The notes under the pieces were generated by a model. It was not told the DNA's origin. It searched no databases and was given only the letters and a program-made list of their open reading frames with translations. The position numbers and the translations under genes are program-made. DNA of 64,000 nt from an uncultured Clostridium sp. (GTDB lineage: Bacteria; Bacillota; Clostridia; TANB77; CAG-508), in assembly GCA_945865665.1 (NCBI GenBank), contig CAMBEE010000001.1, forward strand, positions 197,874 to 261,873, in the 5' to 3' direction. Numbering within the stretch: position 1 is the stretch's first letter; the number at the start of each line of letters is the position of its first letter. Shown one piece after another: positions 34,328 through 44,236 of this stretch.

Positions 34328-34794
34328 ATATCAATTACCTCCTTTATTTTATCTCTTCCTCTTGATAATTGTTTTTTTATAGCATCAACTTTTGAACCAG
34401 TTATTTCACTTATTTCTTTTATTGACATATCTTCATAATAAAACAATGTAATCGTTGTTCTATAAGGTTGTTCTAATCCTTGTACTGCTTTCCACAGAGT
34501 CAAATTTGTATCAATATCTATTTTTTCTGCTGCTATATTTTCTTGTTCTATATCTATATAATTTTTCTTATTTCTTAATATTTCAAATGAAGTATTTGTT
34601 ACAATTTTATAAATCCATGATTTGAATTTTCTTTTATCTTTCAATGTTTCTAATTTTTTATAAGCATTATAAATAGCTTCTTGTACTGCATCTTGAGCAT
34701 CTTCTTCATTTTTCAATATGCTATATGATAGTCTATACATTCCATTTTCTAAATTTTTAATATTATCACAAAACCAGTTTTTTAGGTTTAACAT
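34324..34794 (-). CDS. sigV: SigV-like ECF sigma factor
   Basis: 156 residues; region 2 (DAQDAVQEAIYNAYKKLETLKDKRKFKSWIYKIVTNTSFEILR) and region 4 (MSIKEISEITGSKVDAIKKQLSRGRDKIKE). GGAGGATAATACTA site. It should drive the envelope-modification cluster around it when lysozyme releases it from RsiV (inference from known SigV systems). Confidence 0.85.
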   Translation of the reverse strand: MLNLKNWFCDNIKNLENGMYRLSYSILKNEEDAQDAVQEAIYNAYKKLETLKDKRKFKSWIYKIVTNTSFEILRNKKNYIDIEQENIAAEKIDIDTNLTLWKAVQGLEQPYRTTITLFYYEDMSIKEISEITGSKVDAIKKQLSRGRDKIKEVIDI

Positions 34795-34808
34795 TAGTAT
34801 TATCCTCC

Positions 34809-35639
34809 TTACTTAACTGCATTTTGACTTAACCAGTCACTCCATTCTTTATAATATTTTGCATAAATATGAACATTGTCCTGAGTATAGTTTGAAGATA
34901 AATTTCCATTTTCATCATCAAATTTTTCGTTTACATCTATAAAGAATATTTTTTCATTGTCCGCTAATTGTGAAATTTCATTATTTATTTTATTTATATT
35001 TATATTATTAATTGTTTTATCTTTATTAGATCTTTCTGCTGTTACATGAAGGTTGGCTTCTATATATATTATAGCATTACTTTGTTTTTCTTGTATAAAT
35101 TTCAACAAATCTTTATATTTTTTTAATGTTTTTTCTTGATTGTATCCTAATTCATTTATACCTAGCATGATATATATTTTTCCAAATTTTTTATAAGTCA
35201 ATAATTGTTCTAACTTGAGTTTTCCTACTTGTGGAACAGAAACATTTTTCTCAAAAACATTATATACACTCATACCTGTATTTGCAAAAAATATTGCATT
35301 GTTAAGGTCTCCATATTCTGATATTCCAACTGTTCTAGAATCCCCTATAAATAAAGCATCATCAAAATATTCCTTTCCTACAGTTTGCTTCTCATGTTTT
35401 GAATTTTTTTTACTTTCTGTTTTATTATCAATATGCTCAATTTGTTTTTCATTTTGAAAATTATTAACATAATCTTCTTGTTGCTTGTTTTCATTTATAT
35501 TTTCATTGGACAATGTTGTTGTTTGATCTTCTAATACTATATTTAAGTTTGAGTCTGAATTTTTTATACTACTTTTAATCGTAAAGACTCCTATTAATAC
35601 TAAAATTATTATTATAAAAAATAAAATTGATTTTTTCAT
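34809..35639 (-). CDS. SGNH-family O-acetyltransferase/esterase partner
   Basis: 276 residues. Membrane helix about 5-22, a low-complexity linker (25-90), then an SGNH domain: FIGDSRTVG (block I serine), GINELGYN (block III-like) and DNVHIYAKYY (block V D-x-x-H). It lies just downstream of the MBOAT gene, as in PatA/PatB and AlgI/AlgJ pairs: the MBOAT moves acetyl groups across the membrane and this protein places them on the wall polymer. Confidence 0.82.
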   Translation of the reverse strand: MKKSILFFIIIILVLIGVFTIKSSIKNSDSNLNIVLEDQTTTLSNENINENKQQEDYVNNFQNEKQIEHIDNKTESKKNSKHEKQTVGKEYFDDALFIGDSRTVGISEYGDLNNAIFFANTGMSVYNVFEKNVSVPQVGKLKLEQLLTYKKFGKIYIMLGINELGYNQEKTLKKYKDLLKFIQEKQSNAIIYIEANLHVTAERSNKDKTINNININKINNEISQLADNEKIFFIDVNEKFDDENGNLSSNYTQDNVHIYAKYYKEWSDWLSQNAVK

Positions 35640-35655
35640 TTTTCCCTCCTTGTAT

Positions 35656-37032
35656 TTAAAAGCTAAAATATAAAAACGGATTATTTAATCCTATGTATAA
35701 ATAATAAATTGAACTACAAAATATTATTATTAACAGTGATATTGTAAATATATTATTTTGCTTTTTTATTATTAACTTTTCTACTACTCCAGTTGAACAT
35801 ATTATTCCTGATATAATTAAGATACCATATATCTTAAAATATTTTATATAATCCAGTAAATAAAGTCCCTCATTAAATGTAAACATTTTTTTAAACATTA
35901 TTATTAATTGTTGTAAATCTGTTATAGCAAATATCGCCCAAGTTATTGGAATTAAAAATAACATATATAAATGACCAACAAATTTATGTCTATCTAAATA
36001 TTTTTTTAGCCACAATTTTTCTATAATTATTATTGCAAAAATGACTAGTCCCCATAATATAAAATTATAATTTGCTCCATGCCATAAACCTGTAAGTAAC
36101 CATACAACTAATAAATTAAATATAGTTCTTAATTTTCCTTTTCTATTTCCACCTAGTGGAATATATATATAATTTCTAAACCATGTTCCTAAAGTTATAT
36201 GCCATCTTCTAAAAAACTCCGTCATACTTACTGATAAATATGGAGTTTTAAAATTATCTGGAAGTGTAAAACCTATCATTTTTCCAAGTCCTATAGACAT
36301 TAACGAATACCCATAAAAGTCAAAATAAATTTGTAAAGAATATCCTATTATGCCTAACCAAGCGAGATTTGTCGAAATGCTTTCAATTCCAATCATTAAA
36401 ATATCATTCCATATCCCCCCTATTCTATTTGCTAATAATACTTTAAATCCTAAACCAACAATAAAATATTTAAAACCTATAAAAACATTTTTTAAACATT
36501 TTTTTCTTTTGTCCAATTGTTCATTTATATAATTATAACTTACTATTGGTCCTGATAGCAATTGTGGAAACATGAATACATACATTGCATATTTTATAAG
36601 AGAGTTTTCCGATTTTATTTTTCTAATATATATATCTACTAAATACGATATCGATTGGAATGTATAAAAACTTATTCCTAATGGCAGCAATAAATTTAAT
36701 TTTTCGATTTTTATATTAACTGTATTTTGTATTATTGAGATTATAAAATCTATATATTTGAATAATATTAGCCAAGATAGATTATATATAATTCCAAATA
36801 TTAATAGCTTTTTATTTTTAGATTGACCTAATTTTTTACCTATTAGAAAATTTATTAAAGTAGTTAATATTAACAGAAAAATATAATGAGGATGGTTCCA
36901 TGTTCCTGCTACATAAAACGATATACTTCCTATTAATATAATATAATTTTTATATTTTTCGGGAATAATAAAATATAAAAATAAAAAAAATGGTAAAAAA
37001 ATAAATATAAATTCTATGCTACTAAATATCAT
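35656..37032 (-). CDS. MBOAT-family membrane O-acyltransferase (PatA/AlgI/DltB-like)
   Basis: 458 residues with about 11 membrane helices. MBOAT signatures: FRRWHITLGTWFRNYIYIPLGGNRKG in the middle and the active-site histidine in LLTGLWHGANYNFILWG near residue 318. With the SGNH partner it forms a peptidoglycan or secondary-polymer O-acetylation system; next to a SigV-like gene this suggests lysozyme resistance. Confidence 0.93.
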   Translation of the reverse strand: MIFSSIEFIFIFLPFFLFLYFIIPEKYKNYIILIGSISFYVAGTWNHPHYIFLLILTTLINFLIGKKLGQSKNKKLLIFGIIYNLSWLILFKYIDFIISIIQNTVNIKIEKLNLLLPLGISFYTFQSISYLVDIYIRKIKSENSLIKYAMYVFMFPQLLSGPIVSYNYINEQLDKRKKCLKNVFIGFKYFIVGLGFKVLLANRIGGIWNDILMIGIESISTNLAWLGIIGYSLQIYFDFYGYSLMSIGLGKMIGFTLPDNFKTPYLSVSMTEFFRRWHITLGTWFRNYIYIPLGGNRKGKLRTIFNLLVVWLLTGLWHGANYNFILWGLVIFAIIIIEKLWLKKYLDRHKFVGHLYMLFLIPITWAIFAITDLQQLIIMFKKMFTFNEGLYLLDYIKYFKIYGILIISGIICSTGVVEKLIIKKQNNIFTISLLIIIFCSSIYYLYIGLNNPFLYFSF

Positions 37033-37141
37033 TATATAATTCCGCCTCTTCTTTTTTGTTTCTATTTTCTAGATGATTTTAAATATAAATAAGTGACCCA
37101 AAAAATATATATTTTTTTAATTTGATTTTTATAATTTATAA

Positions 37142-37176
37142 AAAATCACTCTACATTGTTTATATAGAGTGATTTT
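37142..37176. terminator. Terminator between acetyltransferase and MBOAT genes
   Basis: AAAATCACTCTA / TAGAGTGATTTT, 12-bp stem, T-rich on both sides. Confidence 0.75.
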
Positions 37177-37260
37177 ATTTTACATATTTAATTATTTATA
37201 ACGATGCAAATTACTTTTCTAAATTTTATAATACTCTTCATTTTCATATTGTAATTTATA

Positions 37261-37818
37261 CTAATCATTATCTCTAATTATTCTACACGGATTTCCATAA
37301 GCTATTTTATTATCTGGTATATCTTTTGTAACTACACTTCCTGCACCTATTATAACATTATCTCCTATTGTTACACCTGGAAGTACAATAACATTACCAC
37401 CAATCCATACATTATTTCCAACTGTAATCGGCTTTGCATATTCTAACCCTTTATTTCTTATTTCATAATCTAAAGGATGTCCTGCTGTATAAAATCCACA
37501 GTTTGGTGCTATAAACACATTATTGCCGAATTTTACTTTATTTGCATCTAGTATAATCAAATTATGATTTGAGTAAAAATTTTCTCCAATTTCTATATTA
37601 TAGCCATAATCGCACATAAATGGTTGTTCGATAAAAAAATTATCCTTGTATTTTCCTAAAATTTCTTTCATTAATTTTGTTCTATCTTCTATATTAGATG
37701 GCTTTATATTGTTATATTCAAAACATTTATCTTTTACATTCATTCTTTCCTTTATAAGTTCTTCATCATAATTAGCATTATATAGTTTTCCTGCTAACAT
37801 TTTTTCTTTTTCAAACAT
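37261..37818 (-). CDS. maa: Hexapeptide-repeat acetyltransferase (maltose/galactoside O-acetyltransferase)
   Basis: 185 residues: N-terminal Mac domain ([19 protein letters not shown]), then left-handed beta-helix hexapeptides ([20 protein letters not shown]) and the active-site TAGHPLD. This is the usual length. It acetylates a sugar hydroxyl using acetyl-CoA in the cytosol. A start at M7 is also possible, but AAAGAATTT-type spacing favours neither strongly. Single-gene unit. Confidence 0.92.
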   Translation of the reverse strand: MFEKEKMLAGKLYNANYDEELIKERMNVKDKCFEYNNIKPSNIEDRTKLMKEILGKYKDNFFIEQPFMCDYGYNIEIGENFYSNHNLIILDANKVKFGNNVFIAPNCGFYTAGHPLDYEIRNKGLEYAKPITVGNNVWIGGNVIVLPGVTIGDNVIIGAGSVVTKDIPDNKIAYGNPCRIIRDND

Positions 37819-37955
37819 AAATTCTTTCCTCCAATGATAACAACAAATTACTATTTGTCTTTTTTTATATCATAAAAGCAGATAATTATCAACCAACCAT
37901 CTGTCCCCCAAATTTTTACAATATTTTAAATTATATTCTTCTATAATTTATATAT

Positions 37956-39131
37956 TTAATTTCCATCACTAGACATAAAATATGTAGCAATAGGAATTTC
38001 GTTATTAATAGTATTTTTGTCTAGTCTTATTTTTATAATACTTAAATCTGCATTTTTTAATTGTTCTATCTTATTCCTTCCGCTTTTACGCTCTATTACT
38101 GTATTAGGATTTATTTCTACTTTCATTTCAAATTTTCCACCATCTACATTATAATCAGGTAGTAAATCTTCAAAAGTTATAGTTAATATTGCTTTATTAC
38201 TATTTATTATTTCTATATTCGTACCTATTGGAGAAACTGTTAAATAAGGTGAACCTTCTAATGTTAAGTTTTTAATCAATTCTTTTCTTAACGCTTCTCC
38301 CTTTATGTTACTTAATATGCTAATTGCCTTTGATTTTTTATATGTATATGTATCTATGTAATATCCAATTTTCATCTCATCATAATATACTTTTTCATTT
38401 GTTCTTCCATTTATAAAATTCAAAGAACTATTTACATCAATAGAATATATTTTATTATCTAATTTATTTTCAAAAACAATACTATTAGAATCTATATTAG
38501 TTATAATTCCATTATAACTTTTTTCTTCTATGTTATTAGTAATATTTTCAGGAATATTATTAATTTCTGCTGTTCCTTGTATTTGATTATCTGATTTTGT
38601 ATTTTCTCTACTAACAACATTTCCATTTTCATCATAGTATGTGGTCGTTTCAACATCATATTTGTTTCCAAATTTATTTTCTATCGGATCAAATCCACCT
38701 TTACCATAGTCTTCTTCTATTCTTTTTTGATTTCCGACTACAAATATGTTTTTATAATCATAATAAGACACATATGTTCTTAAAAATCCATTTACATATG
38801 CTACATAATTCTTTCCATCTTTTCTGACAATATGTTCAGGCATATAACTAAATGCTCCTAAAAAGAAAATTGCTGGAGTTGATAGTAACAATAAAATAAT
38901 AACTATTCCTATTAAAACATTTCTCAAAACATTTTCCTTTATTTTTAAGACTAATTGTATTATACCAGCAACAAAACCACCTATAATTATTATAGCGGAT
39001 ACTATATATATCCATTCTCTAAACATTAATTTAAATGAAGATAATATAAAATATAACGTAACAATTATTAGCGTATAAATTATAGTATCTAACAATATAA
39101 TTTTAGGAATATATTTTTTTATTTTTTCCAT
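37956..39131 (-). CDS. Membrane protein with external domain, unknown
   Basis: 391 residues. Three hydrophobic helices (about 13-31, 38-62, 70-92), then a large outside domain with a YNGIITNIDSNSIVFENKLDNKIYSIDV stretch resembling a small beta-barrel (DUF5666-like) and a C-terminal sandwich-like part. No firm family. It stands between the acetyltransferase and a nuclease-like gene with no obvious operon partner. Confidence 0.55.
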   Translation of the reverse strand: MEKIKKYIPKIILLDTIIYTLIIVTLYFILSSFKLMFREWIYIVSAIIIIGGFVAGIIQLVLKIKENVLRNVLIGIVIILLLLSTPAIFFLGAFSYMPEHIVRKDGKNYVAYVNGFLRTYVSYYDYKNIFVVGNQKRIEEDYGKGGFDPIENKFGNKYDVETTTYYDENGNVVSRENTKSDNQIQGTAEINNIPENITNNIEEKSYNGIITNIDSNSIVFENKLDNKIYSIDVNSSLNFINGRTNEKVYYDEMKIGYYIDTYTYKKSKAISILSNIKGEALRKELIKNLTLEGSPYLTVSPIGTNIEIINSNKAILTITFEDLLPDYNVDGGKFEMKVEINPNTVIERKSGRNKIEQLKNADLSIIKIRLDKNTINNEIPIATYFMSSDGN

Positions 39132-39184
39132 TATTCTATCTCCTTGTAACTTTATATTTTTTAGTAAAACAATAAATTGTATTT

Positions 39185-40117
39185 TTAAATAACTTTATTA
39201 TTTTGAAAAAATTCTAACTCTTTTTCATATGTATTGCAAGTATATGGAATCTCTATTAAAGTTATATTGTTTTTCTTTGCATATTCATATTTTCTTTTAT
39301 CATTTCTTACCTGGTATTTAAACTGTGATTTTCCACCAAATTCTTTAACTGGTTCATAATGTTGCTTTCCTTGACATTCAATAAGAAATTTTATACTACC
39401 ATCTGTATTAAATATTGCAAAATCATATTTTAACAAATTTTTAGTTCCCATCAAATCTGGAAATGATACTTCTACTTTGTAATTTATATTATATTTTTTA
39501 AAAATGTCTACTGTTCTCCATTGAAAAGATGAAATTTTGTGGCAATTACAATATGCAGTACTATAATAACCTTTGTCTGCATTTCTTCCATGATCATCAC
39601 TTTTTATTTCAAAATCTATCGATTTAAAAATATATTCTTTTTTGCATAAATAACACTGACATTTATATTTTTTACATATTTTTATATGTTTAATTCTCTT
39701 GTTTTGCTTTTTTTCTATCCATGACATTTCTTCATATTTTTCATCTATACATTCTAATATTTTTAATGACTCATGAATAGTATTAGTATAATCTGTATTG
39801 AAATTTTTAGTTTTGTCATAAACTATATCTGTAAAACAATCTTCACCACAATATCTGCGTTTTTTTGATAGTAAAATTTCTTTACTTAAAAGATACTCCT
39901 TGCCACATTGACATTTGCATAAATATTTCTCTGTCATTTTATAATCTTGTGGTAAATTCTCATCCATATTTTTTTGTTTAATAGCTATTCGTTTTTCTAC
40001 ATTTCTTTTAACTAAGTCATCAGTAATCTGTTTTATGGGATAATAATCATCATCTCCAATTATCGTAAAACATCCAATCTTAGAACCTATTGATAATTTA
40101 CTTTCTTCTTTTATCAT
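39185..40117 (-). CDS. Zinc-finger protein with C-terminal PD-(D/E)XK-like nuclease
   Basis: 310 residues. Two cysteine clusters (CKCQCG ... CGEDC about 75-100; CQCYLC ... CNCH about 160-205) look like zinc fingers. The C terminus has a nuclease-like core: LKYDFAIF, then IECQGKQHYEP and ITLIEIPY, the D...E-x-Q pattern of Vsr/homing PD-(D/E)XK enzymes. It may be a homing or mobile-element endonuclease; no intein or intron surrounds it. Confidence 0.6.
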   Translation of the reverse strand: MIKEESKLSIGSKIGCFTIIGDDDYYPIKQITDDLVKRNVEKRIAIKQKNMDENLPQDYKMTEKYLCKCQCGKEYLLSKEILLSKKRRYCGEDCFTDIVYDKTKNFNTDYTNTIHESLKILECIDEKYEEMSWIEKKQNKRIKHIKICKKYKCQCYLCKKEYIFKSIDFEIKSDDHGRNADKGYYSTAYCNCHKISSFQWRTVDIFKKYNINYKVEVSFPDLMGTKNLLKYDFAIFNTDGSIKFLIECQGKQHYEPVKEFGGKSQFKYQVRNDKRKYEYAKKNNITLIEIPYTCNTYEKELEFFQNNKVI

Positions 40118-40188
40118 TTCTATTCTCCTATACAGATTTTTATAGTTTCAACTTTTAAAAGCTAACTATTTATCTAATAATTATTGAA

Positions 40189-40956
40189 TTAATTTTCAAC
40201 AACTTCTATTGATTGCAATTTCATGTTATCAAAATCAACATTTTCATCTTTATATGTAACTTTTACTCTTTTACCTTTTTTCAAATCACCAATAACTTTA
40301 GTGTCATCTTCAATATACGCTTTTACTGCAAATGGAAAATTATAACCAGTATCTGAATGAGTATCATCTTCCATACTATATTTTAAATATAAGTATCCAG
40401 ACTCTATATAAGCATCTCCTATTGTTATAACTGATGGATAAGCTCTGTTTCCTTTTAATGCATCTTGTACCATTTTATTATAGTCATTTGATTTTAAAAC
40501 AACAATTGCATTATTTTTAGTGTCAAAATCATTATCTCCCATACTATATCCTTTTTTTCTTAAATCTCCTGTACATATTAACAAATCCCCTTCTTGTATA
40601 TAGCTGGTATTATACTTTTCTAATGTCAAATAGTCTATACAAGTTTGGTTATTATCTTTAATATTTGCTCTTGTATATTCTTCCATTTCTAATCCAAATT
40701 CTCCAAAATGTTGTCCATTAAATATATAAATATATCCGTTATGATTTAATTCTACTCTTCCTTGAATAACCGTATCTTTAATTGTTTCTGTAACTTCGTT
40801 TACTCTAGAAGCATCATATATAATATTTCCTTCTTTACTATATAAAATTAAATTGTTTGTTTCATTATCAGTTTTCTTTTTATTATTTAAAAGTAAAACT
40901 CCAATAATTATAATTAAAATAATAAAACAAAAAATAATTACTAATTTCTTTTTCAT
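40189..40956 (-). CDS. Membrane-anchored extracytoplasmic protein, unknown
   Basis: 255 residues: one N-terminal helix (about 4-23), then a beta-rich outside region with two OB-like stretches (ASRVNEVTETIKDTVIQGRVEL; KKGKRVKVTYKDENVDFDNM). No cysteine lipobox. No family recognised. Confidence 0.5.
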   Translation of the reverse strand: MKKKLVIIFCFIILIIIIGVLLLNNKKKTDNETNNLILYSKEGNIIYDASRVNEVTETIKDTVIQGRVELNHNGYIYIFNGQHFGEFGLEMEEYTRANIKDNNQTCIDYLTLEKYNTSYIQEGDLLICTGDLRKKGYSMGDNDFDTKNNAIVVLKSNDYNKMVQDALKGNRAYPSVITIGDAYIESGYLYLKYSMEDDTHSDTGYNFPFAVKAYIEDDTKVIGDLKKGKRVKVTYKDENVDFDNMKLQSIEVVEN

Positions 40957-41007
40957 ATAATCAACTCCAACTTTCTATTTTTCTGCAATTATAATACCAT
41001 AAAAGTA

Positions 41008-42186
41008 TTATATACTCTCTTTTTGAATACCTTCTTCTATGTTATTGTTTATTTTAAAACTATAATGCAATAATATCGGTGTTATAAGTGTTACAAGCAT
41101 AACAGTAATAATAACTATTGAAAATACTTCTTCGTTTATCAAACCTATTTTTTTCGCTTCATCTGCTATTATAAGTGCAACTTCCCCTCTTGTTGCCATT
41201 CCTATACCAATTTGAATAGCTTTTTCTTTTGAATAACCACATATCCTTGCACCTAATCCATTTCCAATTATTTTACTAATTATTGTAACTGCTGTAAATA
41301 TTATAATAAATATCCATACTTGTTTGCTAAAACTCAATGTTGTTAATTTTAATCCTACACTCGCAAAAAATATCGGAGAAAATATCATATGTACTACTAA
41401 ATCGATTTTTCCTTTTACTTTTCTTCCTTTTTCAGTGTTTCCTATAACTAATCCAGCTATATAAGCTCCAATTATTCCACTAACACCCAATCTTTCTGCA
41501 ATATATGCTAATATTAATGCAAATGCTATTGAATATGTAGGCATTTGTTCTGTTTTCGTATCTTTTTCTTCAATTTTTTCAAACATTTTAAATAATAATA
41601 ATCCTAAAATTACAGCTATTCCAAAGAATAATATTATTTTTAATACCATTAACGCAAATGTTGTAAAGTGCAAATTTCCACTATTCATAATAATTGTCAA
41701 AAATAATATTCCTAGTATATCATCAACAACACCTGCACCCAATATTGCTAGTCCAACACTTGATTTAATTTTTTTCATCTCTATTAAAGTTTCTACAGTT
41801 ATACTAACTGAAGTCGACGTAATTACTGCACCAAAAAACAAGTTTGTTTTTAAATCTTGTATATATATTAAACTAAATATTGTTCCTAGTATTAATGGTA
41901 CAACAACTCCTATTGCAGCTATTATTACATATTTATTACTATTTGATATAAATTTTTTTATACTTGTTTCCATTCCTGCCAAAAACATTATTAGTATTAT
42001 ACCAAATTTTGATAACGCTTCTAATATTGTACTATTTTGTACAACATTCAACATTGCTGGTCCTAGTACTATTCCTGCTATTAATCCACCTAATACTTTT
42101 GGCATTTTTATTTTTTGTGTTATCATTGTAAAAATCTTTACAACTAATATTATTAAGCCTATATCTAATAAATATTTGAACTCCAT
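41008..42186 (-). CDS. CPA2-family monovalent cation/proton antiporter
   Basis: 392 residues, 11-13 membrane helices. Family signatures: PKVLGGLIAGIVLGPAML near residues 29-46, FLAGMET near 69-75, and the conserved GVVDDILGI with the paired acidic residues about 152-160. It lacks RCK/TrkA domains, so it resembles NapA-type Na+/H+ antiporters. It exchanges Na+ or K+ for protons at the membrane. Confidence 0.92.
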   Translation of the reverse strand: MEFKYLLDIGLIILVVKIFTMITQKIKMPKVLGGLIAGIVLGPAMLNVVQNSTILEALSKFGIILIMFLAGMETSIKKFISNSNKYVIIAAIGVVVPLILGTIFSLIYIQDLKTNLFFGAVITSTSVSITVETLIEMKKIKSSVGLAILGAGVVDDILGILFLTIIMNSGNLHFTTFALMVLKIILFFGIAVILGLLLFKMFEKIEEKDTKTEQMPTYSIAFALILAYIAERLGVSGIIGAYIAGLVIGNTEKGRKVKGKIDLVVHMIFSPIFFASVGLKLTTLSFSKQVWIFIIIFTAVTIISKIIGNGLGARICGYSKEKAIQIGIGMATRGEVALIIADEAKKIGLINEEVFSIVIITVMLVTLITPILLHYSFKINNNIEEGIQKESI

Positions 42187-42449
42187 TTTAACCCCTTCTC
42201 TTTTTCATTTGTTTTATAGATTTTATTTATCATTTTATACTTTTTCATTGCTTATATTTAGTATAATCCAATATAAATATCTATTCTGCCTTTATTTAAT
42301 TTTGTATATTATATCATTTTATTAACAAAAAATATATATTTACTGTCCAAAAAATTATATTATATTACTATTTTGATTTTTTTCGACAAATTTTGACATA
42401 TTATTTTGTAAAAACGTGGTATGATATAAATGGATTGGAGTTGATTATA

Positions 42450-42602
42450 ATGGAATCTAAAATTATTTATCTAATTATGAAAAATACTGCAAAATTAGAA
42501 AAACTAATTGAAACAAATGCTCCTTACGAAAAAATTTTAAAACAAAGTAAAAAGTTAGACAAATACATAATGATACAAATGAAAAATATAAATAGGAGTT
42601 AG
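42450..42602 (+). CDS. Spo0E-like aspartyl-phosphate phosphatase
   Basis: 50 residues from ATG 42450 (TTGGAGTTGATTATA), the usual Spo0E length. Helical hairpin with the family motif S-x-x-L-D (KQSKKLDKYI) near residues 32-41. Such proteins dephosphorylate Spo0A~P and delay sporulation, so the Spo0A-like protein at 8.9-9.6 kb is a natural target (inference). Confidence 0.78.
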   Translation: MESKIIYLIMKNTAKLEKLIETNAPYEKILKQSKKLDKYIMIQMKNINRS

Positions 42603-42618
42603 TTTTAAACTAGCTCCT
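42594..42618. terminator. Hairpin overlapping Spo0E stop
   Basis: AGGAGTTAGTTT / AAACTAGCTCCT with a single T loop base and one G-U pair. Confidence 0.5.
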
Positions 42619-42680
42619 TAAAATATCTATATCTAATCTCCTAATATTTTGATTTTTTAATTTTACTTCTACTACCATTT

Positions 42681-42959
42681 CTATCTCCTCTTAACTGCAA
42701 TTAATAATTCATTTATCTGTACTCTTCTTCTAGCTTCATTATATGTAAATTCTTGATCTTGAAAATATACAATATAATTCATGTTATTTAATTTGTTTTC
42801 AGCTAATTTTAAGAAATCTTTTTCTTCTTCATCTTTTACACCTTTTTTTACTCTTACTTCATAAAAAGTAAAACGTAAAAAATTTTCATCAATTGATAAC
42901 TTTTCTTCAATTAATTCATCTATAATTGAAATTAATTTCTTGTTTGTTAAATCATTCAT
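42681..42959 (-). CDS. Small acidic-helical protein, unknown
   Basis: 92 residues from ATG 42959 (GAGGTGATAAAA). Charged helices; no family recognised. It lies alone between Spo0E and HU genes on the opposite strand. Confidence 0.5.
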   Translation of the reverse strand: MNDLTNKKLISIIDELIEEKLSIDENFLRFTFYEVRVKKGVKDEEEKDFLKLAENKLNNMNYIVYFQDQEFTYNEARRRVQINELLIAVKRR

Positions 42960-43051
42960 TTTTATCACCTCAAAGAATCTAATATATAATATCACAAAAT
43001 ACTAAAAAATCATAGTATTATTACAATAAAATTACAATTTTTTTATATTTA

Positions 43052-43080
43052 TTGACAAAAAATTTTTTCTTTGATAAATT
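43052..43080 (+). promoter_or_regulatory. Sigma-A promoter of HU gene
   Basis: TTGACA (43052-43057), 17-bp spacer, TAAATT (43075-43080). Confidence 0.65.
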
Positions 43081-43125
43081 ATTTTCAATACAAAAGATAG
43101 AAAAATATTAAAAGGAGGGATTGTC

Positions 43126-43401
43126 ATGAATAAAGCTGAATTAGTTGCTGCAATTTCAGAAAAAACAGGTACATCTAAAAAATCTACTGAAACATCTTTA
43201 AATGCTTTCGTTGAGATAGTTACTGAAGCACTAAAAAAAGATGAAAAAGTTCAATTAGTTGGATTTGGTTCTTTTGAAGTAAGAAAAAGAGCTGCTAGAA
43301 AAGGTAGAAATCCACAAACTAAAGAAGAAATTAAAATACCTGCATCAAAAGCTCCAGTATTTAAAGCTGGAAAAGCCTTAAAAGATATAGTAAATAAATA
43401 A
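43126..43401 (+). CDS. hup: HU family DNA-binding protein
   Basis: 91 residues, standard HU length. MNKAELVAAISEKTG start, VGFGSFEVRKRAARKGRNPQT arm with the intercalating NP, and KAPVFKAGKALKD end. RBS AAAGGAGGGATT, own promoter and terminator. A nucleoid protein that bends DNA; could also help the element's recombinase. Confidence 0.97.
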   Translation: MNKAELVAAISEKTGTSKKSTETSLNAFVEIVTEALKKDEKVQLVGFGSFEVRKRAARKGRNPQTKEEIKIPASKAPVFKAGKALKDIVNK

Positions 43402-43404
43402 GCA

Positions 43405-43434
43405 AAAAGGACAGATTTATATTTCTGTCCTTTA
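43405..43434 (+). terminator. Terminator of HU gene
   Basis: AAAGGACAGA / TCTGTCCTTT with a short loop and following T-tract. Confidence 0.8.
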
Positions 43435-43451
43435 ATTGTTTTTATATTTAA

Positions 43452-43682
43452 TTATATTTTACTATAACATTCATCCAATATTTTATCTTTCTCACTCTCT
43501 GTTAAAGTTCTATTTAGTTCGTTTTGTTTTTCTGAAATTTCTCTACTGGACATTTCAATTAAAGCCTCAATCTTTGGTGCTAATAGTTCTCCAACCTTCT
43601 TTTCCTTTTTTTCGTAATAACTTTCATAAATCAAAATTGTTAATGCTACTGCAAAAATAAATGTTAAAATAATATTACCCAT
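43452..43682 (-). CDS. Small single-pass membrane protein
   Basis: 76 residues from ATG 43682, chosen because GAAAGG lies 9 bases upstream (two ATGs lie between). One helix about 3-22, then a charged coiled-coil-like tail. It is the 3'-most gene of the conjugation block; no family recognised. Confidence 0.45.
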   Translation of the reverse strand: MGNIILTFIFAVALTILIYESYYEKKEKKVGELLAPKIEALIEMSSREISEKQNELNRTLTESEKDKILDECYSKI

Positions 43683-43753
43683 TTTCATCATCCTTTCATC
43701 TTTTTCTTTATTATAAAATTTCAAAAGATAAGATTTCAATTTGAGAAAAAATT

Positions 43754-44236
43754 TTAGTTAATTTTATCTATTATTTCGATAGGATATTTGCAAATCAGGA
43801 CTTCTTTTGTTGTATTTATCAATTTTTTATCATAATTATCATTTTCTAATACAATAATTATTTTATCTGCTCTAGAATAATCCATAAGTTTTTTAAAAAC
43901 AGTTTCTTGTTCTATCTTTCTAACAACTGCAATATCACAAGTATTATTTTCCAATGTTATTGTATTAAAAATAACAGGAAAATTTCTGCTATAATCAAAA
44001 TTTTTAATTTCATCTTTTATTATCTTAATTACATCAAGGGCAACAGCAGTTCTAACATCAACTTTCTTCATTTTATGGTGTAATAAATTTGTTTTTAAAT
44101 CTCTTACAATGAAATTAGATGATATTAAGTAATTTATATCTTGTATAGTACATCCTGTAAAAAATATTAACTGTTCTTGACTGCAACTTTTAAATTTACT
44201 TAAAAATTGCATTACATTATTTTGATTTTTAGTCAT
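43754..44236 (-). CDS. Conjugation-block protein, DUF5697-like
   Basis: 160 residues. An N-terminal winged-helix-like part (MQFLSKFKSCSQEQLIFFTGC) and an alpha/beta C-terminal part (KIIIVLENDNYD). Position beside TraG and the pattern recall the DUF5697 proteins of Firmicute conjugative elements; I hold this weakly. Its start follows the recoded end of the S1 gene closely. Confidence 0.45.
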   Translation of the reverse strand: MTKNQNNVMQFLSKFKSCSQEQLIFFTGCTIQDINYLISSNFIVRDLKTNLLHHKMKKVDVRTAVALDVIKIIKDEIKNFDYSRNFPVIFNTITLENNTCDIAVVRKIEQETVFKKLMDYSRADKIIIVLENDNYDKKLINTTKEVLICKYPIEIIDKIN

